Shown here: positions 9,694 to 17,760 of the stretch, piece after piece | How positions within the stretch are numbered: position 1 is the stretch's first letter | Layout: each line of letters begins with the position of its first letter | Assembly: GCF_002000085.1 (NCBI RefSeq) | Contig: NZ_MUZU01000001.1 | Span: 62,001-126,000, forward strand | Reading direction: 5' to 3' | Source of the DNA: Pseudocolwellia agarivorans | Lineage (GTDB): Bacteria > Pseudomonadota > Gammaproteobacteria > Enterobacterales > Alteromonadaceae | DNA: 64,000 nucleotides | Notes under the pieces: generated by a model | Told to the model about the DNA's origin: nothing | The model's input: the letters and a program-made list of their open reading frames with translations, nothing else | Databases searched by the model: none | Program-made: the position numbers and the translations under genes

Positions 9694-10721
9694 TAGTATT
9701 GCTCCAGCAACTCAATAACTTTTTTACCATCAGTACGTTTTTCGGCTACTTTTTTAGAAAAAGCTAACGGTGTATCTCCTTTCTCATTTTTTGCTTTAGG
9801 GTCTAACCCCTGCTCAAGTAAAAATTGAGTCATTTCAAAGTGGCCTTGATAACCAGCAATATGCAGTGCCGTGTTATTACCACGCATAATCACTTTAATA
9901 TTTAATCCTTTAGTCATTAGCCATTTCATAGTTTCTACATCATTATCGGATAGTAAACCTTGTAGTACTACGTAAGAGCCAACAGAGTTTTGCCAATTAA
10001 CATCTGCACCAGCATCTAATAACATTTCAGCCATAGCCCTTTGCTTCATAGCAACTGCAGGCACTAATGGTGAGTTTTCACGTTCCCCCGTTGGGTTTAA
10101 ATATTCAGGGTGACGAGTAATTACTTCTTTTACCGGCTCAATATTACCTAGGGCGACATTATCTGAAAATGACAGTGCGGGATTAAAGGTTAGCAACAAA
10201 TCAATACGCTCTTGCAATTTAAAAGCAATAGCCATAGAAATTGGGGGAGCCCCTCTTTGCAGTGGCTCATTTACAACGTTAGGATTAGCAACTAAATATG
10301 CTTTAACGCGATCGATATCCCCTTGCAATAAAAACTCTTCACGAAAAGCTAAATCATCTAGATTAGCCTCTAAAGATCCTGTAGCACTTAACCCATTTAA
10401 ATAGCCATCAATTAAAGTAGATAAATGATTAACCGAACGGAAATTACCAATATCTTGTACTATTTCTCCTTTATCAACTAATAATACATGAGGAATACCA
10501 CGTACATTATACTGCTTACAAAGCTTTGGATTTTTTTCTGTGTCCACTTTTACCACTTTAACTTTACCTTCATATTTGCATGAAAGCTCATCGAGTACCG
10601 GAGACAAGTTTTTACAAGGACCACACCATTGGGCCCAAAAATCTAAAACGACGGGGGTGTCTGATGCTAAAACATCTTGTTGAAAGCTTGCGTCTGTTGT
10701 ATTGATAATAGCTGTTGTCAT
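9693..10721 (-). CDS. Thioredoxin-ankyrin hybrid protein 1
   Basis: A 342-residue protein with an N-terminal thioredoxin domain (about residues 5-105, active site WCGPC at 32-36, cis-proline in VRGIPHVLL). A poorly conserved linker follows, then C-terminal ankyrin repeats from about 205 (ENSPLVPAVAMKQRAMAEMLLDAGADVN, NTALHIAGYQGHFEMTQFLLEQGLDPKAKNEKGDTPL). The layout recalls E. coli CnoX/YbbN, which is thioredoxin plus TPR, with ankyrins instead. The start at 10721 leaves a normal thioredoxin N terminus and has AAGG upstream; the in-frame start at 10763 lies inside a hairpin and is unlikely. No signal peptide. It overlaps the ABC transporter gene by one base. Function is inferred: a thiol reductase or holdase recruited to partners through the ankyrins. 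Confidence 0.88.
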   Translation of the reverse strand: MTTAIINTTDASFQQDVLASDTPVVLDFWAQWCGPCKNLSPVLDELSCKYEGKVKVVKVDTEKNPKLCKQYNVRGIPHVLLVDKGEIVQDIGNFRSVNHLSTLIDGYLNGLSATGSLEANLDDLAFREEFLLQGDIDRVKAYLVANPNVVNEPLQRGAPPISMAIAFKLQERIDLLLTFNPALSFSDNVALGNIEPVKEVITRHPEYLNPTGERENSPLVPAVAMKQRAMAEMLLDAGADVNWQNSVGSYVVLQGLLSDNDVETMKWLMTKGLNIKVIMRGNNTALHIAGYQGHFEMTQFLLEQGLDPKAKNEKGDTPLAFSKKVAEKRTDGKKVIELLEQY

Positions 10722-10751
10722 TATTTTTAAGACCTTATTTAGAATTAATGA

Positions 10752-10784
10752 GAAAAAACCCAAACAAATCCTTATGTTTTGGGT
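10752..10784 (-). terminator. Terminator or attenuator in the leader of thioredoxin-ankyrin gene 1
   Basis: The minus strand forms ACCCAAA pairing with TTTGGGT, followed immediately by a run of T residues. It may end transcription of the second trx-ank gene. It lies downstream of the ECF-type element at 10841-10868 and only about 30 bases before the ATG at 10721, so transcripts from that promoter must read through it. It is therefore also a candidate attenuator. Confidence 0.65.
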
Positions 10785-10840
10785 AGGGCAATTAATATGA
10801 ACAATTTATAAAGGTTGGGGTATTTGTCCATATACTATTT

Positions 10841-10868
10841 AAACGAATAGAATGTAAAAATCAGTCAA
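10841..10868 (-). promoter_or_regulatory. Putative ECF-sigma promoter upstream of the trx-ank 1 / ABC operon
   Basis: The minus strand reads TTGACTGAT, 14 bases ending in TT, CGTTT. One base of the upstream block and one of the downstream block differ from the local consensus; spacing is exact. The upstream block lies just past the stop codon (10890) of the preceding gene. Confidence 0.5.
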
Positions 10869-10889
10869 CTAATTTCTAATTCATAAAAA

Positions 10890-11957
10890 TTAGTCGAGCA
10901 TTTCAACCAAGGTTTGATATTTATTTTTTTCTTCGGTCATATCTTTCTCACCATTTTTACCGTAGCGTTCAATTCTTAGTTCTAAAGCTTGTAATGGTGT
11001 GTTTCCATCATTATCTACTAATGAATTATTTAAGCCTTTATCAAGTAATAACTGAATGTTTTCTTTGTTTAATTTTCCACCAAAAAAATCAGCAGAAGTA
11101 ACCATGTGCAATAAAGACTCACCCCGGTGTCCTTTAGCATGAATATCAGCACCGTGCTCAATTAATAACTTCAATAAATCTGTACTATTCCTTGATGCAA
11201 CGAGCGCTACAGCACTTACTGGCATGTGTTTAGGGTACATATGTATGTCTGCTTTATTATCAATCAATAATTTACAAACCTCATATTGACCATGACGTGC
11301 AGCTAACCAAAAAGCCGTAGTGCCATTAATATCGGTTTGATTAACATCAAGAGTTTCGTCAGCAAGTAAAGACTCTACTTCTTTCAGCTTACCTAATCCT
11401 GCCAGCTCAATAAACGATAGTTCAGGATTTGCTGAAAGCAATACATGAACGCGTTCATTTATAGATCTATCTAACACTGCAGACACCGGTGATACACCAC
11501 CAGATAAAAGCTTACTAGCAATTTCAGGGTGCTCAGCCACCGCTGTTTGTAACGATTCAATGTCACTGGTAAGTACAAACGACGTTCTAAATTCATCATC
11601 TTTAAGTAATTCAGCTAAGTCAGGCTCGCCAGCATCAGTTAAGGCATTATCAATAACTTTTTCGTAGTTGCTTTTAGGGTTTAATCCCATTAAATTTAAC
11701 TTTTTCTCCCCTTCGTTAAATAAAAACACGTTAGGAATACTACGAACACCAAATTTTGCAGCAGTAGCGGGCGACTCTTCGGTATTAATTTTTACAATTT
11801 TAGCTTTACCTTGATATTGGTCAGCAAGCTCAGCTAATACAGGCGCAAGCTGCTTACATGGCATACACCACGGCGCCCAAAAATCGACTAACACTGGCAC
11901 TGTAGACTGAATAACTTCTGATTCAAAATTATCATCATTTACTTCAATAAAATTCAT
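10890..11957 (-). CDS. Thioredoxin-ankyrin hybrid protein 2
   Basis: A 355-residue paralogue of the adjacent hybrid. The N-terminal thioredoxin domain carries WCMPC at residues 30-34 (a Met for the usual Gly) and VRSIPNVFLF with the cis-proline. The C-terminal half has ankyrin repeats: NGTTAFWLAARHGQYEVCKLLIDNKADIH, STDLLKLLIEHGADIHAKGHRGESLLHMV and DNDGNTPLQALELR. A good GAGGT lies before the ATG. It sits between two terminators and has no clear ECF element of its own, so it may be expressed separately from its neighbour. The altered CxxC suggests a different redox potential or partner. No signal peptide. The two copies probably arose by tandem duplication and then diverged. Confidence 0.88.
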   Translation of the reverse strand: MNFIEVNDDNFESEVIQSTVPVLVDFWAPWCMPCKQLAPVLAELADQYQGKAKIVKINTEESPATAAKFGVRSIPNVFLFNEGEKKLNLMGLNPKSNYEKVIDNALTDAGEPDLAELLKDDEFRTSFVLTSDIESLQTAVAEHPEIASKLLSGGVSPVSAVLDRSINERVHVLLSANPELSFIELAGLGKLKEVESLLADETLDVNQTDINGTTAFWLAARHGQYEVCKLLIDNKADIHMYPKHMPVSAVALVASRNSTDLLKLLIEHGADIHAKGHRGESLLHMVTSADFFGGKLNKENIQLLLDKGLNNSLVDNDGNTPLQALELRIERYGKNGEKDMTEEKNKYQTLVEMLD

Positions 11958-12021
11958 TTAAAAAACCTCAGGTTATGTTATAGGGTGTAGAAATATGAGA
12001 AAGATAGTCTCCATAGAAAGA

Positions 12022-12050
12022 AAAAGGCTTATCAAAAAGATAAGCCTTTT
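12022..12050 (-). terminator. Rho-independent terminator after the TonB receptor gene
   Basis: A perfect 12-bp stem, AAAAGGCTTATC pairing with GATAAGCCTTTT, with a 5-base loop and flanking A/T runs. It lies just past the TonB receptor stop codon on the minus strand. Confidence 0.9.
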
Positions 12051-12068
12051 GTATTTGTAACGGCTTAT

Positions 12069-15000
12069 TTAGAAATCTTTAGAAACCACTAAATAAGCTG
12101 TTCTACCACGAAAGTTAACGCGCGATGAATTAACGCCAAATCGATTATCTACAAATGGTATATCGGCTTTAAATAAATCATTAACGCCTGCCGACAATTT
12201 CCAATTGTCTTTTGTGCTGTAACTCAACTGAACATCAACAGTTTTATAGCCATCAACATCAGGATTAATCGCGGTTTCATCTCTTACCGTATAACCACCA
12301 CTATAATTATATTTAGCACTCGCAGACCAGTTATTATTAAACCAATCAATGTAAATATTACCTTGCCAATCTGAAGGCCCTAATTCAGTACCATTTTGCT
12401 TAAAAGGCTCAATTCCTGGCGCAGCAACAAACTCTAATGTTAACGTATGAGTTGCAAAAGCACCTACCGTAAACTCACCATAAGAAGAATCAAAACGATA
12501 TTCAGCAAGTATATCTATACTTTCACTGTTCTTGGTTGCAAAATTAACGGGTTGAAATGCTTCGTACGTTGTTAAAAACCCATCAGCATCTCTTCCTACT
12601 ACATCAGGAAAAAGCTCTTCATTTTCAAAAGGGTAGGTAGAAGTCGGTCCAAAAACATTAAAAAAGGTCCCTATTACATCTTTAAATTTGGTTTCACTCC
12701 AAACCACATTTAAGCGTAAGCCTTCTATACTCGCTGGCTGATAGTCGAGAGCAAAGGTATTACTTACAGACGTTTCGCTTTTAAGATCAGGGTTACCTCC
12801 AAAATGAGTTAAAGGGTAAACAAAATCAGCACCGCTTGGGTTTTTAGGATCGAAGAATGGATAATAGCTATCAGGACCTTCTACAGGGTCAAATAATTCA
12901 ACGATGGTGGGTGCAAGAAACCCTTCACTCCACGAGTAAGTTATTTTAAGGTCCTCAATTGGGTACCACAGTAACCCCACTCGATTTACCGAGTCTGAAA
13001 AGCTTTTTGATACCAGCTCTAATTCTTCATCTGGGGTTGCAGGTAAACCATTAAATGCCCCTTCGTAGTCATATTTGTCGTAGCGAGTTGCGAGTTGCAC
13101 AGAAAATGTTTCTACAAAAGGGATATTCATCTTTTTATTAATAAGAGGTAAATACAACTCTGCATAATAAGCTGTATTTTCGGTTTCAGGAACAAATCCA
13201 TCTAACTCGGGGTTTGCTCGCCCGCCAATAGGATTTAAACGATAGTTTTTAAAATCGATACCGTCAGTACGACGCTCAGCACCTACCGAAAATTTAGCGC
13301 TACCCGCCGGTAAGTCGTAAATACTACCATTTAAACTTAATAAATAGCCTTCTTGAGTACCTTCTCTGTTACCATTATCATTTATATAAATTAACTCGTT
13401 TAAATTAGCAAGCTGTACGCTTCCATCACCAAAAAGGTTAATTGCGTTAGCAGGGTCGCCACTCTGTAATGCCTCAGCAAATTTATCACCTCGTTCATCT
13501 ATCTCAATTATTTCGCTATGGTTTTTATCTTTACCGGTACTAAAAGAAAGCTCCGCAACCCAATCTTTTATTGGAAGAAAGTACGATAGCGTACCCGATA
13601 TATTATAACGCTCAGACTCAATAGTAGAACTTGGGGTAGTTAAGTCACCATTTGCTATTTCATTAATAAAGCTATATTGATTTACCCTAATACTTGTTCC
13701 AAAAGGGTTATAATAATTTGATGCTGGCACTATGGGCGACGCAATATAACCATCGCGAAAGATTTGACTCTTCCTTTTAGATACAAGGCCTGTTAAAGAC
13801 AATTCAAATTGCTCGCCCAACTCTTGAAAAAAGCTAACATGTGCAGAGGTAAATTCAGTTTCAGGCGTCGCTGATGTACTAAAACCAGGGTTTTTGCTAG
13901 GTAATAAAAAGTAATTCCCTTCTTGGTTATTAACATCGCTTCTTGATACCCACACAATATCATTTATATCGATTTGTGTACCATCACCTTCAGGTAAAAT
14001 AGCAAACTCTGTGCCGGCTGGAGCTTCTGTTGGTAAAAAGCGCCCTCTAAATCCAATATGAGCAGGTTGAGAAGCTCCGTCAAAAAAACGCCCTCCCTGA
14101 GCACGATGATCAAGTGAAGAAGATAGACCCGCTTTACGTGAATTGGCAGGGTCTGTTTTTTTGTAAGATAATGAGCCCGTAATGTTACCGCCGTTCCAAC
14201 TATAACCTGCCGTTTGCTCAATAGAAAAACCATCGGCATCGGTTGAGCTATTTTCGTATCGTGCAGTAATTGAATAGCCAGAATAATCATCTTTAAGAAT
14301 AAAATTAACCACACCGGCTACCGCATCGGAGCCATAAATCGCACTAGCGCCATCGGTTATTATTTCTACACGCTCTATCGCTGCAAAAGGAATATTTGAA
14401 ATGTCGGTATATCCCCCACCTGCAGCGCTATCGTTAGCTGAAGCACTAATGCGTTTTCCATTAACTAATACAAGTGTTGCACCATCACCTAAACCTCGTA
14501 AATTTACCGTTGTAGCTCCATCATTATTTCCCGGTCGTGAAGCATCGACACCACCACCAGAATTAATAGATGAATGGTTTTGCGGTAGGTAACGAATAAC
14601 ATCTTCAACCGACTTTAGCCCTTTTTTTGCAAAGTCTTCACTGGTGAGTGAAATAACTGGAGAGATTGAAGCGACACCAATCATTCGAGAACCCGTAACA
14701 GTAATTTTCTCGGTTTGCTCACCTTTCAATTTTTTATTTTCGGTTGATTGGTTGTTGACTGGACTAAGTTGAGATTGGGCTGAAGTTTTTTCTATTGAGG
14801 CAGTGTTAACTTCAGTCTTATTCTTTTTTGTTGTCGCAACCTCTTTAATGAGTATTGCACCCGTAGATTTATCTACTTTTATAACAAGGTTAGTACCTTG
14901 TAATAACTTTGTTAAGGCATCTTGGCTACTTAAATCACCGTTAATCGCCTGTGATTTTAAGTTTTTAATATGTTCATCAAAGTAAACAACCTGACGCCCT

Positions 15001-15176
15001 GATTGCTTCATATATTGATTAAGTGCGGATTTTAATGAACCACTTTCAATATTAAATGAAATAGTATTTTGAACTTCCGCTGCACTTAATGCGCCACTAA
15101 TGGCCATAGCAAGTCCGCTTATGCTAGCGATTAAAGTCTTTCTTGTACTACTTTTGTTATTACAAGGATTATTCAT
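12069..15176 (-). CDS. TonB-dependent receptor with N-terminal STN signalling domain
   Basis: Outer-membrane active transporter of 1035 residues. A signal peptide (about 1-33, ending SGALSAAE) is followed by an STN domain (about 36-112: SFNIESGSLKSALNQYMKQSGRQVVYF through LVIKVDKSTGAILI), which in FecA-type receptors contacts a FecR regulator. A Ser/Thr/Gln-rich linker leads to the TonB-box-like EKITVTGSR, then the plug (VNLRGLGDGATLVLVNGKR, ITDGASAIYGSDAVAGVVNFILK) and a barrel ending in an aromatic residue (YLVVSKDF). It belongs to the large-receptor type common in Alteromonadales for peptides or glycans; no metal-site pattern is evident. The fecR/sigma pair lies just upstream. Its own ECF-type element (15312-15338) suggests the classic surface-signalling loop. 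Confidence 0.92.
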   Translation of the reverse strand: MNNPCNNKSSTRKTLIASISGLAMAISGALSAAEVQNTISFNIESGSLKSALNQYMKQSGRQVVYFDEHIKNLKSQAINGDLSSQDALTKLLQGTNLVIKVDKSTGAILIKEVATTKKNKTEVNTASIEKTSAQSQLSPVNNQSTENKKLKGEQTEKITVTGSRMIGVASISPVISLTSEDFAKKGLKSVEDVIRYLPQNHSSINSGGGVDASRPGNNDGATTVNLRGLGDGATLVLVNGKRISASANDSAAGGGYTDISNIPFAAIERVEIITDGASAIYGSDAVAGVVNFILKDDYSGYSITARYENSSTDADGFSIEQTAGYSWNGGNITGSLSYKKTDPANSRKAGLSSSLDHRAQGGRFFDGASQPAHIGFRGRFLPTEAPAGTEFAILPEGDGTQIDINDIVWVSRSDVNNQEGNYFLLPSKNPGFSTSATPETEFTSAHVSFFQELGEQFELSLTGLVSKRKSQIFRDGYIASPIVPASNYYNPFGTSIRVNQYSFINEIANGDLTTPSSTIESERYNISGTLSYFLPIKDWVAELSFSTGKDKNHSEIIEIDERGDKFAEALQSGDPANAINLFGDGSVQLANLNELIYINDNGNREGTQEGYLLSLNGSIYDLPAGSAKFSVGAERRTDGIDFKNYRLNPIGGRANPELDGFVPETENTAYYAELYLPLINKKMNIPFVETFSVQLATRYDKYDYEGAFNGLPATPDEELELVSKSFSDSVNRVGLLWYPIEDLKITYSWSEGFLAPTIVELFDPVEGPDSYYPFFDPKNPSGADFVYPLTHFGGNPDLKSETSVSNTFALDYQPASIEGLRLNVVWSETKFKDVIGTFFNVFGPTSTYPFENEELFPDVVGRDADGFLTTYEAFQPVNFATKNSESIDILAEYRFDSSYGEFTVGAFATHTLTLEFVAAPGIEPFKQNGTELGPSDWQGNIYIDWFNNNWSASAKYNYSGGYTVRDETAINPDVDGYKTVDVQLSYSTKDNWKLSAGVNDLFKADIPFVDNRFGVNSSRVNFRGRTAYLVVSKDF

Positions 15177-15311
15177 GTTAGTGTCCTAATTATTCTTATT
15201 GAATGATTAGCGATTGTTAAGGAATTAAAGTATCTGTGGGTTCCTAATTCGCTTTATTATTATGAAAATAACGATATTAAAATAATTGTAAAATTACTCT
15301 CATATCTTAAG

Positions 15312-15338
15312 TAACGAATAAAGGTTAATTATCAGGCA
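15312..15338 (-). promoter_or_regulatory. Putative ECF-sigma promoter upstream of the TonB receptor
   Basis: The minus strand reads ATGCCTGAT, 14 bases ending in TT, CGTTA. It matches the shared element in both blocks and in spacing, and lies about 135 bases before the start codon. Confidence 0.65.
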
Positions 15339-15544
15339 TTTTTTTATAAAAAATATAATTTTAATTATTTAAAACCATTTAAAGGTAAAATAAACACAAC
15401 AAAATCAACAGCTTAATCAAAAAACAAAAACTATATATAATACAAGTTACCCTATAAATTTTAAGTAAATGTAAACTTACCTTGTAACAATCTGCTTATT
15501 TATTAACTAAGCAGTAAAACATCTATTTTAATTTTAATAAGATC

Positions 15545-15603
15545 CAAAACAAAAAACGGTAAGCTTTGTCATTACATTTAATAATGTCAAAAAACTTACC
15601 GTT
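15545..15603 (-). terminator. Terminator after fecR
   Basis: The minus strand has AACGGTAAG pairing with CTTACCGTT, enclosing a smaller GACATTA/TAATG arm and followed by a T-rich run. It begins about 28 bases past the fecR stop codon. Confidence 0.7.
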
Positions 15604-15630
15604 GTTAATGTTATTTAAGATTTAAATAAG

Positions 15631-16596
15631 CTAGCTCGATATTTCAATAACCTTATTTGAATCTGAATAACTTATTTTTAAGCCATAACCTTCAGATATC
15701 AAACGTAAAAAAGCATCATAATTTTGGCTTTTAAATTGCCCACTCACTTTTAACTGTGATATGTCACTGCCTTTAAAGATTAACTTAACTTTGTTGTAAC
15801 GATTAAATTCAGCTATAGCGTCTTCGAGTGTTGTTCCATCAAAAGTAATAAGACCTGTTCGCCAACTTAATTTTTGTTCTACAGCTTCTTTTGTATCTTT
15901 AATAACAACAATTTCGTCATCTTTAGTTTGTGCAATATTACCTGCCACTAAAACCGCCATTTCTGAACTGGCCGTTTGTTTTAAATGATCGACTTGAACC
16001 TTACCCTCACTAACAACAACTTTTATATCATCCCCCACTTTATGTACTGAAAACTTAGTACCAATTACCGTAATAATTTGTTCGCCGGTAAATACTCGAA
16101 ATGGCTTCCCATTCAGATGCGCTATATCGAAAAAAGCCTCGCCTTTAACAAGTGTAACAACGCGTTCTTCATCCGTAATAGATGCGGTAATTTTAGATTC
16201 AGAATTAAGTTCTACTTTTGAGCCATCAACTAACAAAACAGATTGACGCTTACCAATATTAGTTTCATAAACATCCTTATTACTATGACTTAAAAATTGC
16301 ATCATTGGCATAATAAGTAACATTACTGTTGCAGCCATTGCTATAAAAATGCTGCGTTTCTTTGTTACTTTCACTACTCGTGATTCATAAGCATGGGCTA
16401 AAGCATCATGCTGCCATACATAAACCAATTGCAAAAAAGCAACGCGATTATAATCAGAGTCTTCAACCCAGGCTTTAAAGTCGTTATTTCGTGCAGCTAA
16501 AAAAGCTAGATCAATATCATTAAAATCAATTAAATTATCTTTATCTAATTTGGCCAGCCAATACGCCGCATTATTTTCAGTTTCTTGTCTTTTCAT
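15631..16596 (-). CDS. FecR-family anti-sigma regulator
   Basis: Inner-membrane protein of 321 residues that relays a signal from a TonB receptor to an ECF sigma factor. The N-terminal cytoplasmic DUF4880-type segment is present (AAYWLAKLDKDN through NRVAFLQLVYVW). A single transmembrane helix follows at about 87-106 (FIAMAATVMLLIMPMMQF). Then comes the periplasmic FecR domain (TNIGKRQSVLLVDGSKVELN through GKVQVDHLK) and a C-terminal DUF4974/STN-like domain (TLEDAIAEFNRYNKVKLIFKG through GYGLKISY). The ATG overlaps the sigma stop codon (ATGA) with GGAGG upstream, so the two are translationally coupled. The TonB receptor with STN domain downstream is the likely partner. Confidence 0.93.
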   Translation of the reverse strand: MKRQETENNAAYWLAKLDKDNLIDFNDIDLAFLAARNNDFKAWVEDSDYNRVAFLQLVYVWQHDALAHAYESRVVKVTKKRSIFIAMAATVMLLIMPMMQFLSHSNKDVYETNIGKRQSVLLVDGSKVELNSESKITASITDEERVVTLVKGEAFFDIAHLNGKPFRVFTGEQIITVIGTKFSVHKVGDDIKVVVSEGKVQVDHLKQTASSEMAVLVAGNIAQTKDDEIVVIKDTKEAVEQKLSWRTGLITFDGTTLEDAIAEFNRYNKVKLIFKGSDISQLKVSGQFKSQNYDAFLRLISEGYGLKISYSDSNKVIEISS

Positions 16597-17219
16597 TGTA
16601 ATTTGCCTCCAGTTTTCTGGTTGCTATTACCCCTTGATTTAATAAATGGAATTTCAGTATTTCGCTTAATTTTTAAAAACACATCGGCTAATTTTAAAAT
16701 CCCATGTTTTATATGCGACTCCACAGCAGCTTCCGTCATTTTAAGCTTACTTGCTGTTTCTCGCTGAGAATAACCATACACTCTGCGCATCATAATAACT
16801 TCCTTATTTTTAGGTGACAGTAGATCGAGTGCTTGATTCAGCATCTTCCATTCTTGCCCAGCAGAAACCTGCTCTTCTGGTGCGATACTTTCATATTGAA
16901 TGTTAACATCTTCATATTCAGCAACCGTTTCTATGGTCACGACTTTAGCTCGCCTAGCTTCATCGAAAAAAATATTTCTAGCGGTAACAAATAAAAAATT
17001 TCTTGCTTCTTTCGGCCGCTTATTTTTTGCTGCACTATAAACACGCGTTAATGCTTCTTGTACTAAGTCTGCGACATCAGAAGCATCTCTTCGTGTTAAG
17101 TTACACATATACCCCATTAATGATTTTTGGTGAGGTAGCACTTCCTGTACAAACCAAGCATCGATGTTTTTTTCTAATGGATTAGTACCACCTTCAATAT
17201 TGGATGAACCTTCTATCAT
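16593..17219 (-). CDS. ECF-family RNA polymerase sigma factor (FecI-like)
   Basis: Extracytoplasmic-function sigma factor of about 208 residues. Region 2 is seen in ASDVADLVQEALTRVYSAAKNKRPKEARNFLFVTARNIFFDEARRAK; region 4 in LDLLSPKNKEVIMMRRVYGYSQRETASKLKMTEAAVESHIKHGILKL, with its helix-turn-helix. The reading frame extends to a GTG at 17246. The ECF-type promoter element ends at 17253, however, so transcription would start almost on that GTG, and ATG 17219 is the more likely start. The gene overlaps fecR by four bases. The shared motif before this gene suggests autoregulation. It is the obvious candidate to read the TTGCCTGAT-N14-CGTTA elements in this window. Confidence 0.92.
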   Translation of the reverse strand: MIEGSSNIEGGTNPLEKNIDAWFVQEVLPHQKSLMGYMCNLTRRDASDVADLVQEALTRVYSAAKNKRPKEARNFLFVTARNIFFDEARRAKVVTIETVAEYEDVNIQYESIAPEEQVSAGQEWKMLNQALDLLSPKNKEVIMMRRVYGYSQRETASKLKMTEAAVESHIKHGILKLADVFLKIKRNTEIPFIKSRGNSNQKTGGKLQ

Positions 17220-17252
17220 AAATAATCTTATTTTTTGAGTACTCACCGTAGG

Positions 17253-17280
17253 TGACGAACGAAGAGGAAAAATCAGGCAA
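17253..17280 (-). promoter_or_regulatory. Putative autoregulatory ECF-sigma promoter
   Basis: The minus strand reads TTGCCTGAT, 14 bases ending in TT, CGTCA. Blocks and spacing match the other four local copies. Its position directly before the ECF sigma gene is what suggests this sigma factor recognises it. Confidence 0.65.
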
Positions 17281-17760
17281 AAAGAATTAAACTCTTATTA
17301 TTGATGAAAAACTATATGCCATGTTTGATAATACTTTTACAATTATACTCCATAGCTTAATAAAAAAACATTGACCCGCCCCTACTCTTTCTTCAGCCTA
17401 GCATTAGGCTAAATGCTAAGTTAATTTTACAGAAAATCTGACATTAGCTTTATCATTAAAGACATTAATGTAAAAAGAATTATTGTTATAAAAATGTTAA
17501 TTATAACCAAGTAAAAAGTTAATTTTAAAACACTGTAAATTTACATAAAAATCATATAGATAACATCTTATTTACCAAACAAGAATTACCTTACAATTTT
17601 GTTGATTATCGCTACCTGTAAAGGGTACGATGGCGTTTAAATAGGCTAATTGTAAAAAAATGTAATTTATTTAATTCAAAAAATTAAAATTTTATAGAAG
17701 CTCCTTTTGCTTACTTAGTTTGATTATTTAAATAAATATTCTTATTAGTTGTGGATAAAT
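17281..17760. other. Divergent intergenic region between sigma factor and Slam-like operon
   Basis: About 480 AT-rich bases with no supported gene. It contains a perfect 12-base palindrome TGTAAATTTACA at 17534-17545 and a hairpin at 17399-17418 (TAGCATT/AATGCTA). A degenerate ECF-like string on the plus strand (TACCTGTA-N13-CGTTTA, about 17614-17640) lies upstream of the 17761 start codon. The palindrome may be an operator for the plus-strand operon; no regulator is identified. Confidence 0.35.

Larger units (their letters stand above)
15177..15630. other. Intergenic region between fecR and the TonB receptor
   Basis: 454 bases without a supported gene. It holds the fecR terminator (15545-15603), the ECF-type element (15312-15338) and a leader of about 130 bases before the receptor ATG. 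The rest is AT-rich with no evident riboswitch or RNA gene. Confidence 0.6.

Noticed and set aside
15177-15311. Possible riboswitch in the 130-base TonB-receptor leader
   Set aside because: No B12-box or other conserved riboswitch core is visible, and the ECF/FecR context explains the control.
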